From positions 1-64,000 of the forward strand of contig CAYXIJ010000009.1 of the NCBI GenBank assembly GCA_964465375.1: DNA of 64,000 nucleotides, in the 5' to 3' direction. Positions 46,401 through 55,525 of this stretch are shown piece by piece (positions within the stretch are counted from its first letter, which is position 1; the number at the start of each line of letters is the position of its first letter). The notes below the pieces were generated by a model. The model was not told the origin of the DNA. It did not search any database and saw only the letters and a list, made by a program, of their open reading frames with translations. This stretch comes from CAJWKT01 sp964465375. Its GTDB lineage: Bacteria; Pseudomonadota; Gammaproteobacteria; Steroidobacterales; Rariloculaceae. The translations under genes were made by a program, and so were the position numbers.

Positions 46401-47240
46401 TCAAGCGAAAAAAGCGAAGGCGCGTGATTCGATACTCTCCCGCGGCTTAGCGTGGACTGGACTTCTTGAGTCCTGGAACGATGTATGGGCTGAAAAGCGC
46501 GCTCCAACATTTTCATCGGAATCCCAGCATTTAATCAGCAGAACTTCTTCGGGCCGCATGCTTGGAAAATACAGCCAGCGTTGTTTTGGGTTGTATGCAA
46601 TCCGGTATGTTTCGCCAATTCGATCTCGACCCCTGCGCTCTGTCGTAATAAGATCTTTTGGCGCAAGGCTACGTGCATCACACACTGTTAGTGGCGCCGT
46701 TTCTACTGGCCCATTAATAGACCTCCACGCATTGATTATTGCAAACCGTTTATTCAGAAGGCACTGAGACTCACTGGATGAAAATAAATCACGGACGCGC
46801 TGGGTGGCTGAAGCCTCTGTATAATCATTATGGACCGTTCCAGACGGCTCACGGATTTTTCTTTTTTCTCGCACTGATTTGGAATCAGCTCGAAGCGTAT
46901 GATCAAAAATTACTACGCGCGAAGCACCCGTAATATCTTTCAGTAAGTCCTCAAGTTCGCGATTATAAATTTCTTCAACTTCTATGGGGTTATAAAAACT
47001 CTGTACTTGACTGATATGAGACATGAGTTGAAAGCCCTGTATATTCAGACTGAATCCCTCAGTCTGTGCCCAACCATTTTCTATGGTTACGTTGCAATCA
47101 ACTGATTGCCCGGTACGTTTCTCATCACGCCCACCCCCTTCGGAGGGGTAGATCACTGGTTTTTTGCCGGTATTTACCAAGAAGGTCAGCGAAGCACTGA
47201 TTGAGTGCAGGTGTTCACGCTGACTTGTAGCGGCGTTCAT
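46401..47240 (-). CDS. CmcJ/AsaB-type 2-oxoglutarate/Fe(II)-dependent oxygenase-like protein
   Basis: A 279-residue protein resembling the CmcJ/NvfI/GA4-desaturase-like group. The iron triad candidates are the His and Asp in TVHNDYT (HxD) and the histidine in FSAHTSF. A final RESIESRAFAFF matches the arginine-rich end of the family that binds the co-substrate carboxylate. LLIKCWDSDE and NAWRSINGPVE are further family-like blocks. It would hydroxylate, desaturate or methoxylate a small molecule; the substrate is unknown. It lies upstream of metY on the same strand with 105 bases between, so co-transcription is possible but not needed. Confidence 0.8.
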   Translation of the reverse strand: MNAATSQREHLHSISASLTFLVNTGKKPVIYPSEGGGRDEKRTGQSVDCNVTIENGWAQTEGFSLNIQGFQLMSHISQVQSFYNPIEVEEIYNRELEDLLKDITGASRVVIFDHTLRADSKSVREKRKIREPSGTVHNDYTEASATQRVRDLFSSSESQCLLNKRFAIINAWRSINGPVETAPLTVCDARSLAPKDLITTERRGRDRIGETYRIAYNPKQRWLYFPSMRPEEVLLIKCWDSDENVGARFSAHTSFQDSRSPVHAKPRESIESRAFAFFA

Positions 47241-47463
47241 TGTGATAAAAATTAGGTATGTTGAGGAAAAAAATCAAAAAAGTATTATATAAAATAAACA
47301 GTTACAAAGATATTATCATTTTAAATATAGAGCAAACACGAACCCCAAAAACTTGGTGAGTAGGAATTTTTTAGGGAGGAGGGAGTCAACACTGAAGAGT
47401 GCTAAGGTATTTTATGCGATGATCATTCAGCCTATTAGTTAGCGGGCTATTTTGGGAGGCAAA

Positions 47464-48705
47464 GTGAAGGGTATTTTAATGAATTTGTGTTTGATCTCTG
47501 TGCTAGGTGCGAGCCTTCTGTCTGATAGCGGGTTTGCCCAAGATGACGTATTGGTTGTAGGTCGCGAGGGTGACCGTTGCGCTGAGGACATGGCTTGCTT
47601 TAATCGGATGCATCCTGATATTCCGATGGCTGCTCGGGCGGAGCCTGGACAGGTAATTGTTTTCAGGACGCGTAATGCAGGGGATTCCCACTTAGACCCC
47701 AATAGTGCCTATCGGGATGATCGTGGTGAGCCACCTTATATTGGTGCCGTACACCCTCTTACTGGTCCCATTTATATCAATGGTGCGAAATCAGGTGACG
47801 TGCTCGGTGTCACCATACTTGATATTGATCCTGGTGAGTTTGGGTTTACGCGGGTTACAGGAAGTGGTTTTGTATCCGACCGGATCCAGGGGTCTACTGG
47901 TGCTTTATGGCATCTTAACCGACTAGAGGCGACTAGCGCTGATATACCTGGAGTTCGTATTCCTAATGCGAGTTTTCCGGGAATTGTTACCGTTTTGCCG
48001 GGACCCGACCAGCATTCTGTGATGCTGGCTAGGGAGGCGGCACTTGCTGTGCAGGGTGGTGATGTGAGCCTTCCCTCGGTTACACATGCCGTTCCTCAGA
48101 AAATTTGTGGTCCTGAAGGTACCAAAGCTCAAGAATGCTTACGAACTGGGCCACCCCGAGAGCACGGGGGCAACATGGATATACGTTATCTCGGTGTCGG
48201 CGTGACAGTTTACCTTCCTTGCTACGTTGAGGGTTGTGGCCTGGCATTAGGAGACTTGCATTTTGCTCAAGGTGATGGAGAAGTGTCTGGAACCGCTATT
48301 GAAATGGACGCGGACGTTATGGTAACCACGCGCGTAATTAAGGACGGTCCAGAGCTAACCCGGGGGCCACACTATGAAGGACCCGCTGGCCTTCTTGATA
48401 TTCCTTCGCGTCGTTTCTACGCCACTACGGGCTTTCCCTTAAAGGATCGAGGCGAAGTTCCGCCAGATCTGGATTATTTGGGCTCTAGTAAAGTAGCTGA
48501 ACTAGAAAATTTATCGAAGGACATTTCGCTTGCGGCCCGAAATGCCCTCCTGGAAATGATCGATTACCTTGTAGAGACCCGTGGCCTTACCCCGGAGCAG
48601 GCTTACATTGTTACGAGCGTTGCAGTGGATTTACGGATAGGTCAGCTAGTGGATGTACCTAATGTGGGTGTCACGGCAATTCTGCCCTTGGATATTTTTG
48701 ATTAG
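47464..48705 (+). CDS. Exported acetamidase/formamidase-family protein
   Basis: A 413-residue protein. A hydrophobic start ending SGFAQD is a likely signal peptide, unusual for a family normally cytosolic. Family blocks include FRTRNAGDSH, VHPLTGPIYINGAKSGD, HGGNMDIRYLGVG with the metal-site histidine/asparagine, LALGDLHFAQGDGEVSGTA and the closing TSVAVDLRIGQLVD. It would hydrolyse a simple amide in the periplasm. GTG 47464 follows GGGAGG, though ATG 47479 is possible. A homologous C-terminal tail, diverged but clearly paralogous, is fused to a glycosyltransferase fragment at 3338-3682. Confidence 0.85.
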   Translation: MKGILMNLCLISVLGASLLSDSGFAQDDVLVVGREGDRCAEDMACFNRMHPDIPMAARAEPGQVIVFRTRNAGDSHLDPNSAYRDDRGEPPYIGAVHPLTGPIYINGAKSGDVLGVTILDIDPGEFGFTRVTGSGFVSDRIQGSTGALWHLNRLEATSADIPGVRIPNASFPGIVTVLPGPDQHSVMLAREAALAVQGGDVSLPSVTHAVPQKICGPEGTKAQECLRTGPPREHGGNMDIRYLGVGVTVYLPCYVEGCGLALGDLHFAQGDGEVSGTAIEMDADVMVTTRVIKDGPELTRGPHYEGPAGLLDIPSRRFYATTGFPLKDRGEVPPDLDYLGSSKVAELENLSKDISLAARNALLEMIDYLVETRGLTPEQAYIVTSVAVDLRIGQLVDVPNVGVTAILPLDIFD

Positions 48706-48720
48706 GGCGACGCTTTAGCC

Positions 48721-49497
48721 ATGATTTTCGTGCGAGAGGTTCCACAGAATCACCCGAAAGGGCGTACTCTAGTCCACATATATGTGGCAAACACCTGTTT
48801 TCTGCCATATATTAAACTGGTGGATCGCCAGTATTTTCTAATTTTGGTCGCTTGCGTGGGGCTAGTAGCTAGTTTACCCAAGGTGTGGGGGGCTGAGGGT
48901 GATGTGCCGGATTTCTCTGGTTTCTGGGCCGGTATGTTTGAGCCAGAAGACCAGCAATATCGGGGGCCTGGTCCGGATTTCGGTGACTTTAGGGGTTTAC
49001 CGCTGAGCGAGGCTGGGCTGGCCAAGGCTAAGTCTTGGAATCCCGATGATGATTATCTACCGGAGAATTTGAGCAAACCTCATTCCCCTACCAATATCAT
49101 GCGAAGTTCTTTTCCGTTTCAGATTATTCAGGAACCGGACATGATTACGTTGAAGATGGAGTCTTGTGAGCAGGTGCGCAAGGTGCATATGGGCGGAGCT
49201 AGCCATCCACCAGAGGAAACGCCGCATACTTTTATGGGGCACTCTATTGGGCATTGGGAAGGTCAGACCTTAGTAGTGCACACGACCCACATCATAGAAA
49301 ATTATGTACGCCGAAATGGGGTAGCTCATAGTGAAAAGGTCCAGCTAGAGGAGCGTTATACCCGAGATGGAGATTATCTTTTGCTGATGATGACCGTGGA
49401 GGACCCAGTCTATTTTAGTGCTCCGTTTATGCGTGTCATTGCTTTTCGACACCGTCCAGATGTTACAGCTCTTCGGCCTTATCCATGTGGCGGGTGA
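48721..49497 (+). CDS. DUF6152-partner family protein, membrane-anchored or exported
   Basis: A 258-residue protein of an uncharacterised family. A hydrophobic stretch (FLILVACVGLVASLPKVWGA, about residues 39-58) could be a signal; if so the start lies nearer GTG 48820. The mature part begins DFSGFWAGMF and contains MGHSIGHWEGQTLVVHTT and LEERYTRDGDYLLLMMTVEDP. The same blocks form the C-terminal half of the fused protein at 60980 and the protein at 60242. It is followed after three bases by a DUF6152 gene, so the two likely act together. Function unknown. Confidence 0.7.
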   Translation: MIFVREVPQNHPKGRTLVHIYVANTCFLPYIKLVDRQYFLILVACVGLVASLPKVWGAEGDVPDFSGFWAGMFEPEDQQYRGPGPDFGDFRGLPLSEAGLAKAKSWNPDDDYLPENLSKPHSPTNIMRSSFPFQIIQEPDMITLKMESCEQVRKVHMGGASHPPEETPHTFMGHSIGHWEGQTLVVHTTHIIENYVRRNGVAHSEKVQLEERYTRDGDYLLLMMTVEDPVYFSAPFMRVIAFRHRPDVTALRPYPCGG

Positions 49498-49500
49498 CGC

Positions 49501-49926
49501 ATGAACAGCAAATTAGCTCAATTCTTCTTGGTGTTTTTTTGGGGGCTCTCAACCGGGGCCGATGCTCACCACTCTTTTTCTGCAAATTACCAGCTTGATC
49601 AATTGGTAGAGATGGAAGGCCGGGTGAGTAGTTTTGTTTGGCGCAACCCTCATTGTTTTCTCTACATGGAAGTAATGACTGATGACGGAGAGCAAGTGAC
49701 CTGGATGTTGGAGCTGCTCAACACGATTCTGGCAACCAATGTGGGGTGGACCGCTAATACCTTTAGTGTTGGTGATGTACTTGAGTTTTCTGGCAATCCT
49801 GCACGCACGGGTGCGAAAAGGTTACGAACGACTAGAATTTACCGCCTTGCAGATGGTTTCAGTTACGACATCACTAATCGAGGCCTAGGGGGTCCGAACC
49901 AAACTGTCGGGACTCAGGGGCTATAG
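49501..49926 (+). CDS. DUF6152-family exported protein
   Basis: A 141-residue protein with a signal peptide ending TGADA just before the family-defining HHSFSANY. GRVSSFVWRNPHCFLYMEV and SGNPARTGAKRL follow in the order seen in DUF6152 members. Histidine after the signal cleavage site suggests metal binding by an amino-terminal histidine brace-like group, but this is speculation. It lies directly after its partner-family gene. Related domains occur at 60980 and 62022. Confidence 0.8.
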   Translation: MNSKLAQFFLVFFWGLSTGADAHHSFSANYQLDQLVEMEGRVSSFVWRNPHCFLYMEVMTDDGEQVTWMLELLNTILATNVGWTANTFSVGDVLEFSGNPARTGAKRLRTTRIYRLADGFSYDITNRGLGGPNQTVGTQGL

Positions 49927-50061
49927 GAAGAAAAAAAATCCTTCGTCCACGGCATCGATCGCAATTTGTAGTTGAATACCCATCATCTCCTGTGCAAATG
50001 CATGGATAGAGACTGCATTATGTCTTTTTGATATGTGGACTCTGAAGAGAGGAAATAATAT

Positions 50062-51612
50062 ATGGAAGCCATGCGAATAGGTGTTGATGTTGGTGGAACA
50101 AATACAGATGCAGTGCTTATGTGTGGCAGTGAAGTAAAGGTTTTCCACAAAGCGCCCACGAGTGAAAATGTCAGCGATGGAATTGTTACCGCTGTTGAGA
50201 GCGTGCTGAGAAACTCGTCCATCCGACCAGAGCAGGTGCAGAGCGTCATGGTTGGCACGACCCAATTCACTAATGCTTTTGTTGAGCGCCGATTTTTGCT
50301 GCCGGTTGGTATTATTCGGCTGGCCTTGCCGGCAACCCGCAGCTTACCTCCAATGATTGATTGGCCGGACGATATTGCTCATGTAATTGGACAACATCAA
50401 TACCTAGTTGGTGGTGGCTATGAATTCGATGGTCGCCCGATAGCTCCTTTAGATAAAAGTGCTATTGCTAACGCAGCTAAGGATTTGAATAGAAAAGGAA
50501 TACGCAGCGTGGCTATTACGAGCGTATTTTCACCACTAAACGATAGCATGGAGAAACTGGCAGAAGAAATTGTACGATGCGAGATTCCTGACGTGAGCGT
50601 TTCTCTTTCTTCGCGCATTGGTCGTATAGGTTTATTGGAAAGGGAAAATGCGACAATCATGAATGCCAGTCTTTCAGATCTCTCAATAAGCCTCATTGCT
50701 TCTTTTCGTGATGCGCTGGCAAGATTGGACGTTTCTGCTCCGTTTTACATCAGTCAGAATGACGGTACGTTGATGACCGCAGATTTTGCCGAAAAATATC
50801 CGGTGCTTACTTTTGCATCAGGTCCGACCAATAGCATGCGAGGAGCTGCCTATCTTTCCGGTATTAAAAATGCTTTGGTAGCAGACATCGGCGGGACTAC
50901 AACAGATGTAGGCATGTTGGTTAATGGCTTTCCAAGGGAATCTACGGTAACAGTCGACATCGGTGGTGTACGTACGAATTTTCGGATGCCGGATATTTTG
51001 GCATTGGGTCTTGGTGGTGGAAGCTTGGTAAAACTGAATAGCAATATAAAAATAGGTCCTAAATCGGTGGGTTTTCGGATAAAAGATGCAGCGCGGATAT
51101 TTGGTGGCGACATACTGACTGCGACTGATATCGCTGTTGCCGCAGGCCATGCAGATATCGGTGATCGCTCCAGACTTTCAGATTTGCCCCCTACATTTAT
51201 CGACGAATCTCTTGGTGTTATTCATCGAATGCTTGAAAATTTGGTAGACCGAATGAAGACCAGTAGCAATGAAGTTCCACTGATATTAGTAGGTGGCGGC
51301 TCAATTCTGGTTAACAGGGATATTGCTGGTGTATCCGAAATTATCGTTCCAGATCACGCAGGTGTAGCGAATGCCATTGGCGCGTCAATAACGCAAATCG
51401 GCGGGGAGGTTGATAAAGTCTATTCGTATGAAGAGGTGGGACGCGAGACCGCTATTGATTGTGCAAAAAAAGAGGCAATAAAAAATGCTATTGAAGCCGG
51501 AGCAAACGAGTCCTCAGTAGAGATAATTGATTTTGAAGAAGTGCACTTGGCCTATATGCCGGGTAATGCGGTACGCCTGCGCGTCAAGGCAGCAGGAGAG
51601 CTACGTGCATGA
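50062..51612 (+). CDS. Hydantoinase/oxoprolinase (HyuA-type) ATPase subunit
   Basis: A 516-residue ASKHA-fold protein. The N-terminal RIGVDVGGTNTDAV is the phosphate-1 motif, and ADIGGTTTDVGML near residue 275 is the second; LILVGGGSILV lies near residue 410. Members hydrolyse ATP to drive opening of a cyclic amide, as in N-methylhydantoinase or 5-oxoprolinase. At 516 residues it is the short form seen with DUF917 proteins. AGAGGA lies about ten bases before ATG 50062. Its stop overlaps the next start as ATGA, so it works with the DUF917 product. The natural substrate is unknown. Confidence 0.86.
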   Translation: MEAMRIGVDVGGTNTDAVLMCGSEVKVFHKAPTSENVSDGIVTAVESVLRNSSIRPEQVQSVMVGTTQFTNAFVERRFLLPVGIIRLALPATRSLPPMIDWPDDIAHVIGQHQYLVGGGYEFDGRPIAPLDKSAIANAAKDLNRKGIRSVAITSVFSPLNDSMEKLAEEIVRCEIPDVSVSLSSRIGRIGLLERENATIMNASLSDLSISLIASFRDALARLDVSAPFYISQNDGTLMTADFAEKYPVLTFASGPTNSMRGAAYLSGIKNALVADIGGTTTDVGMLVNGFPRESTVTVDIGGVRTNFRMPDILALGLGGGSLVKLNSNIKIGPKSVGFRIKDAARIFGGDILTATDIAVAAGHADIGDRSRLSDLPPTFIDESLGVIHRMLENLVDRMKTSSNEVPLILVGGGSILVNRDIAGVSEIIVPDHAGVANAIGASITQIGGEVDKVYSYEEVGRETAIDCAKKEAIKNAIEAGANESSVEIIDFEEVHLAYMPGNAVRLRVKAAGELRA

Positions 51613-52739
51613 TAAATGAAAAGGTAAAGGCAGATAACTGTTTGCTCCTAGGCACAAGGGATCTAGAGGATCTCGCAGACGGTGCAGCTTTTTTGGGATC
51701 TGGAGGGGGCGGGGATCCTTATATCGGGCGACTGATGGCGATGCATGCGATCGAGCAATTTGGGATCCCGGCCATCATTGAGCCGGAAGATTTAGACGAT
51801 GATGCCATGATACTGCCAGTTGCTATGTTAGGAGCACCAACCGTTTTGGTGGAAAAAGCCGCTTCCGGTGAGGATATAGATCTGGCCATAACGCGGTTAT
51901 CAGAGTTTCTGGACAAAAAACCGGATGGTATCTGTTCTGCCGAAATAGGGGGGCTGAATTCTGTCATACCAATCATTGCTGCGGCGCGAAACAATTTGCC
52001 CTTAGTAAACTGTGATGGCATGGGGAGAGCCTTTCCCGAACTTCAAATGACCACCTTTAGCGCATTTGGAGTATCGGCTACCCCAGCTGTTGTTGTTAAT
52101 GAGCATCTGGAAACGGCAATTATTGAGACTCAGGACCCAAAGCGTGCGGAGGGGATCATTCGTTCGATAGCAATACAGATGGGCTTAACCGTTATGATGT
52201 CTTGTTACCCAATGACAGGAAAACAAGTTAAGAATTTCAGCGTTAAAGGAACTTTGCGTATTGCACTTGAATTGGGACGCTCCATGCGAGAAGGTCGAGC
52301 CAAGGGTGATCCCATTTCAGCTTTGATGAATTTTCTTCGTTCCACTGAGTATTACAAGCACTGCAAGGTATTATTTGATGGAAAGGTGACAGATCTTCAT
52401 CGACAGACCACGAAAGGTTTTGCGATTGGTCGTTGCGATCTCGATGATATTGATGGTTCAGGTGATCAGATGCAGGTTATTTTTCAAAATGAAAATTTAG
52501 TGGCACGGCAAAATGGTAAGACGGTAGCTATTGTGCCAGATCTCATTTGTATGGTTGACAGAGAAACAGGCCAACCGATTACAGTGGAGCATCTTCGATA
52601 TGGGCAAAGAATAAAAATAATAGGTGTTAGTGCTGCTCCAATCCTAAGAACATCAGAAGCACTCAAGGTTGTCGGGCCAAGGGAATTTGGGATTGACGAA
52701 GAATTTTGTTGCTTGGAGGATCTTCACGACGGTATTTAG
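51609..52739 (+). CDS. DUF917-family protein (S-methylthiohydantoin desulfurase-like)
   Basis: A 376-residue protein of the DUF917 family. A LGSGGGGDPYIGR loop occurs near residue 30; EIGGLNSVIPI and NCDGMGRAFPELQMTTF near residues 115-145 are hallmark blocks. Pfam has, as I recall, renamed this family after S-methylthiohydantoin desulfurase. The overlapping ATGA start with the HyuA gene and their common fusion in other bacteria indicate a joint reaction on a cyclic amide or thioamide. The following NCS1 permease would import the substrate. Confidence 0.84.
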   Translation: MINEKVKADNCLLLGTRDLEDLADGAAFLGSGGGGDPYIGRLMAMHAIEQFGIPAIIEPEDLDDDAMILPVAMLGAPTVLVEKAASGEDIDLAITRLSEFLDKKPDGICSAEIGGLNSVIPIIAAARNNLPLVNCDGMGRAFPELQMTTFSAFGVSATPAVVVNEHLETAIIETQDPKRAEGIIRSIAIQMGLTVMMSCYPMTGKQVKNFSVKGTLRIALELGRSMREGRAKGDPISALMNFLRSTEYYKHCKVLFDGKVTDLHRQTTKGFAIGRCDLDDIDGSGDQMQVIFQNENLVARQNGKTVAIVPDLICMVDRETGQPITVEHLRYGQRIKIIGVSAAPILRTSEALKVVGPREFGIDEEFCCLEDLHDGI

Positions 52740-52758
52740 CGTCTACAGGCTATCTATT

Positions 52759-54075
52759 ATGAAAAGTACGGCAACCGGAATCCGAAGACTTTTTGAGGAT
52801 TACTCAAGGCGCCCGGTACCAACTGAGAAAACAGTGAGCGGGTTGAGGGTTGGACTTATCATTGTAGGTATTAACATTGCCATACCGGCTTTTCTGGTGG
52901 GCATCGAACTCGGTCACACATTGGGTATCCTTAGGACTGCTGGAGCAGCCCAAATCGGTGGGCTCTTGCTTCTTCTGGTAGCCTCAGCAACTGGCATTGT
53001 AGCTGCCAGAACCCACCTGTCTACCTACGTACTTCTGCAGTACGCATTCGGAAGAAAAGGTGCATCAATGATCAGCTTTCTGGTAGGTATCACGTTACTC
53101 TGCTGGTTTAGTGTTTCAGCGATTCTTTTTGCTAAGGGCGTGCAGTCCGGTGTCGCCGCCCTTTTTGGTGTTGACCATGGTACACAGCTTTATTTGATTG
53201 CCGGGTCAATTTTGATGGCATCAACCACAATATTTGGATTCAAGGCACTAGACAAAATTTCACTGTTCTTTGTGCCTTTAATGTTGGCATTTCTTTTTGT
53301 TGTTCTTACGAAGTCGATTGAAAATGCGAGCTGGGAAAATATTTTAAGTTACTCTTCGCAAGGAATGACATTTGGAAACGCAATTTCTGCCGTGGTCGGT
53401 GGCTTCATCGTAGGTGCAATCCTATTTCCTGATATCTGTAGATACGTGAGAAGGCAAATCGATGCTGTCATTGGGGCGTCCATCGGCTTTTTGATTGGCT
53501 ATCCAGCAATACTCTGCCTTTTCGCCATTGTTGGAATAAGTAGCGGACAACGAGACTTTATCCAAGTTTTGCTCAGCTTAGGGCTGGGTACCGGAGGACT
53601 CATTCTATTAATTTTGGCAACCTGGACGACTAATGCGAGCAATTTGTATTCATCATCCCTAGCATTTACTGCTTTATTCAGGGAAACTGAAAAGTGGAAG
53701 CTCGTCATAGTCGCTGCAATTATCGGAACGACACTTGCGACATTCAATATTGATGAATCACTGGTACCGTTTCTGCTCCTACTGGGTATTGCCATACCCC
53801 CGATTGCAGGGATACTGGTGACCGACTTTTTTGTGTTCGCGCGCGGAGAATATGATTGGAGAGCGGTTGAGCATGTAGAATCCTTCAATTATTCTGCATT
53901 TGCGGCGTGGGCAGCAGGTTCATTCGCTGGGTTTTTTTCCACGAATGCATTTTTTACTCTTACGGGAATAGCGGCGCTTGATTCAATTGTAGTTGCATCT
54001 TTGATGTACGCCAGCGTTCGTCATTTATCGAAGGCCCGGGTAATCAGCGTGCCTGATCAATCGGAAAAAAGGTAA
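52759..54075 (+). CDS. NCS1/CodB-type nucleobase-hydantoin permease
   Basis: A 438-residue membrane protein with about twelve hydrophobic helices. NIAIPAFLVGIELG in helix 1 and ILRTAGAAQIGGLLLLL in helix 2 match the cytosine/purine/hydantoin permease pattern, and ARTHLSTYVLLQYAFGRKGA follows. Such transporters use sodium or protons to take up uracil, cytosine, allantoin or hydantoins. ATG 52759 lies 20 bases after the DUF917 stop; a longer frame from 52669 overlaps that gene and was not used. Third gene of an apparent cyclic-amide uptake and opening operon. Confidence 0.84.
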   Translation: MKSTATGIRRLFEDYSRRPVPTEKTVSGLRVGLIIVGINIAIPAFLVGIELGHTLGILRTAGAAQIGGLLLLLVASATGIVAARTHLSTYVLLQYAFGRKGASMISFLVGITLLCWFSVSAILFAKGVQSGVAALFGVDHGTQLYLIAGSILMASTTIFGFKALDKISLFFVPLMLAFLFVVLTKSIENASWENILSYSSQGMTFGNAISAVVGGFIVGAILFPDICRYVRRQIDAVIGASIGFLIGYPAILCLFAIVGISSGQRDFIQVLLSLGLGTGGLILLILATWTTNASNLYSSSLAFTALFRETEKWKLVIVAAIIGTTLATFNIDESLVPFLLLLGIAIPPIAGILVTDFFVFARGEYDWRAVEHVESFNYSAFAAWAAGSFAGFFSTNAFFTLTGIAALDSIVVASLMYASVRHLSKARVISVPDQSEKR

Positions 54076-54138
54076 TAGTAGTATTCTTGATTTTGGGGTT
54101 TTGGTAGTTTTTCTCGTGCTGTAATGTAAATCCTGTTT

Positions 54139-55521
54139 CTAAATAAGAAAACCAAGATCCCGCTGAAAAAAATTGTTGATATTGGGTGCTACCTGCACGA
54201 GGTCAGAGTCAGGTATACCAATCCATTTGGCTAGGGTCGCTGCGTATTGGTCGGCTGATGTTGTTGGGATCATTCTTCCGCCACGCACATCGTCCGGCCC
54301 GTCAATCTCCAGCCTCGGATACACTCCATAGATGTTTCGGCCAAGCACTGAATCTCCTACGATCATTTGGACGCCGCCCCAGCCGTGATCTGTCCCGTCG
54401 CCGTTAGATGTCAATGTTCGTCCGAAGTCAGACTGAGTGAAGGTAGTAACTTCCGAGGAAACACCAAGTTCTACCGTTGCGTTATAGAAGGCATTGATCG
54501 ATTCACTCACATTACTTAGTAGACCTGGTTGGTTTTGGATTTGATCATCATGCGAATCAAATCCACCAGTCGAGACGAAAAAGATCTGTCGTTTCATTTG
54601 AAGTTGTTCTCTTACACTGATGAGGTGTGCAACTGTTTTGAGTTGCTGAGAGAGAGAAGATGCGGGGAAGGAAGTTGTTAAGGGGGGCGCGCTATTAAAG
54701 GCGGAATTAACACTGTCAACATTGGCCATTGCACGCCCTTGAATTTTAGCAAAGGCTTGTTCATACAAATTAGTGTAATTTGCATCAATGATTTGATTAA
54801 AAGCAATACGCTGTTTCTCGGGAAAATAGTTCATTGATGATGGTCTTTCCGTATCGAATCCCAGAAAAGCTAAGGGTCCGTTTGGTCCAATGACATAGCT
54901 TCCAGCAGCTTCAGATTCCTGCATAAGTTGGTTTCCGGAAAGGGAAACATTAATTGCAAGGCGCTGGCTTGAAATATTAAGTCGGAGAAGATCAGCCACA
55001 CGGCCGGCCCAGCCAGTTTTGCTAGGTTTCTGGCCACGCAATGTTTGCCACTGGGCCTGTTGGTCATTATGAGAGAAAAGCTGCGGAGGCAATTTTACTG
55101 ATTTGTTACGGTACTGTTCTTTGGTTGTAGGTTCTATCAGGGGACCAACGTTAGCAACAAAGGCTGTACGTTGGCTTTCAAAAAGATTATGCATTGCATT
55201 CATTGATGGGTGTAATCCGTAGAGAGAGCCATCTGGGTTGAGAGACTGGAGGGGTAATAGGTCCTCTCGGGAAATGGCTAGATTTTGACGTGAATCTGCG
55301 TAAACGTTGTATTCTGCATTGCTGCGCGGCACCAGCATGTTAAAGGAGTCATTGCCGCCAAATAAAAAAACACAGACTAGAGCACGAAAGTCTGTAAATT
55401 TTCCAGGCTGCTGAATCATCTGACTGAATGTGCTTCCAGGAAATGTCATCAGAGCCGCACCTGCACCAGTAGATTTTATAAACTTTCTGCGGCTAATTTT
55501 TTTCATAGGTTTGCTTGTCAT
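54139..55521 (-). CDS. DUF1501-family Tat-exported protein
   Basis: A 460-residue protein with a twin-arginine signal (SRRKFIKSTGAGAAL). Mature-region blocks include VCVFLFGGNDSFNMLVPR, the LFSHNDQQAQWQ motif and QSDFGRTLTSNGDGTDHGWGG; these are standard for DUF1501 proteins, which resemble alkaline-phosphatase-fold hydrolases. Function is unestablished; they are almost always encoded with DUF1800 proteins, as here, with four bases between. It should be folded in the cytoplasm with cofactor and exported by Tat. Confidence 0.87.
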   Translation of the reverse strand: MTSKPMKKISRRKFIKSTGAGAALMTFPGSTFSQMIQQPGKFTDFRALVCVFLFGGNDSFNMLVPRSNAEYNVYADSRQNLAISREDLLPLQSLNPDGSLYGLHPSMNAMHNLFESQRTAFVANVGPLIEPTTKEQYRNKSVKLPPQLFSHNDQQAQWQTLRGQKPSKTGWAGRVADLLRLNISSQRLAINVSLSGNQLMQESEAAGSYVIGPNGPLAFLGFDTERPSSMNYFPEKQRIAFNQIIDANYTNLYEQAFAKIQGRAMANVDSVNSAFNSAPPLTTSFPASSLSQQLKTVAHLISVREQLQMKRQIFFVSTGGFDSHDDQIQNQPGLLSNVSESINAFYNATVELGVSSEVTTFTQSDFGRTLTSNGDGTDHGWGGVQMIVGDSVLGRNIYGVYPRLEIDGPDDVRGGRMIPTTSADQYAATLAKWIGIPDSDLVQVAPNINNFFQRDLGFLI

Positions 55522-55525
55522 GATG

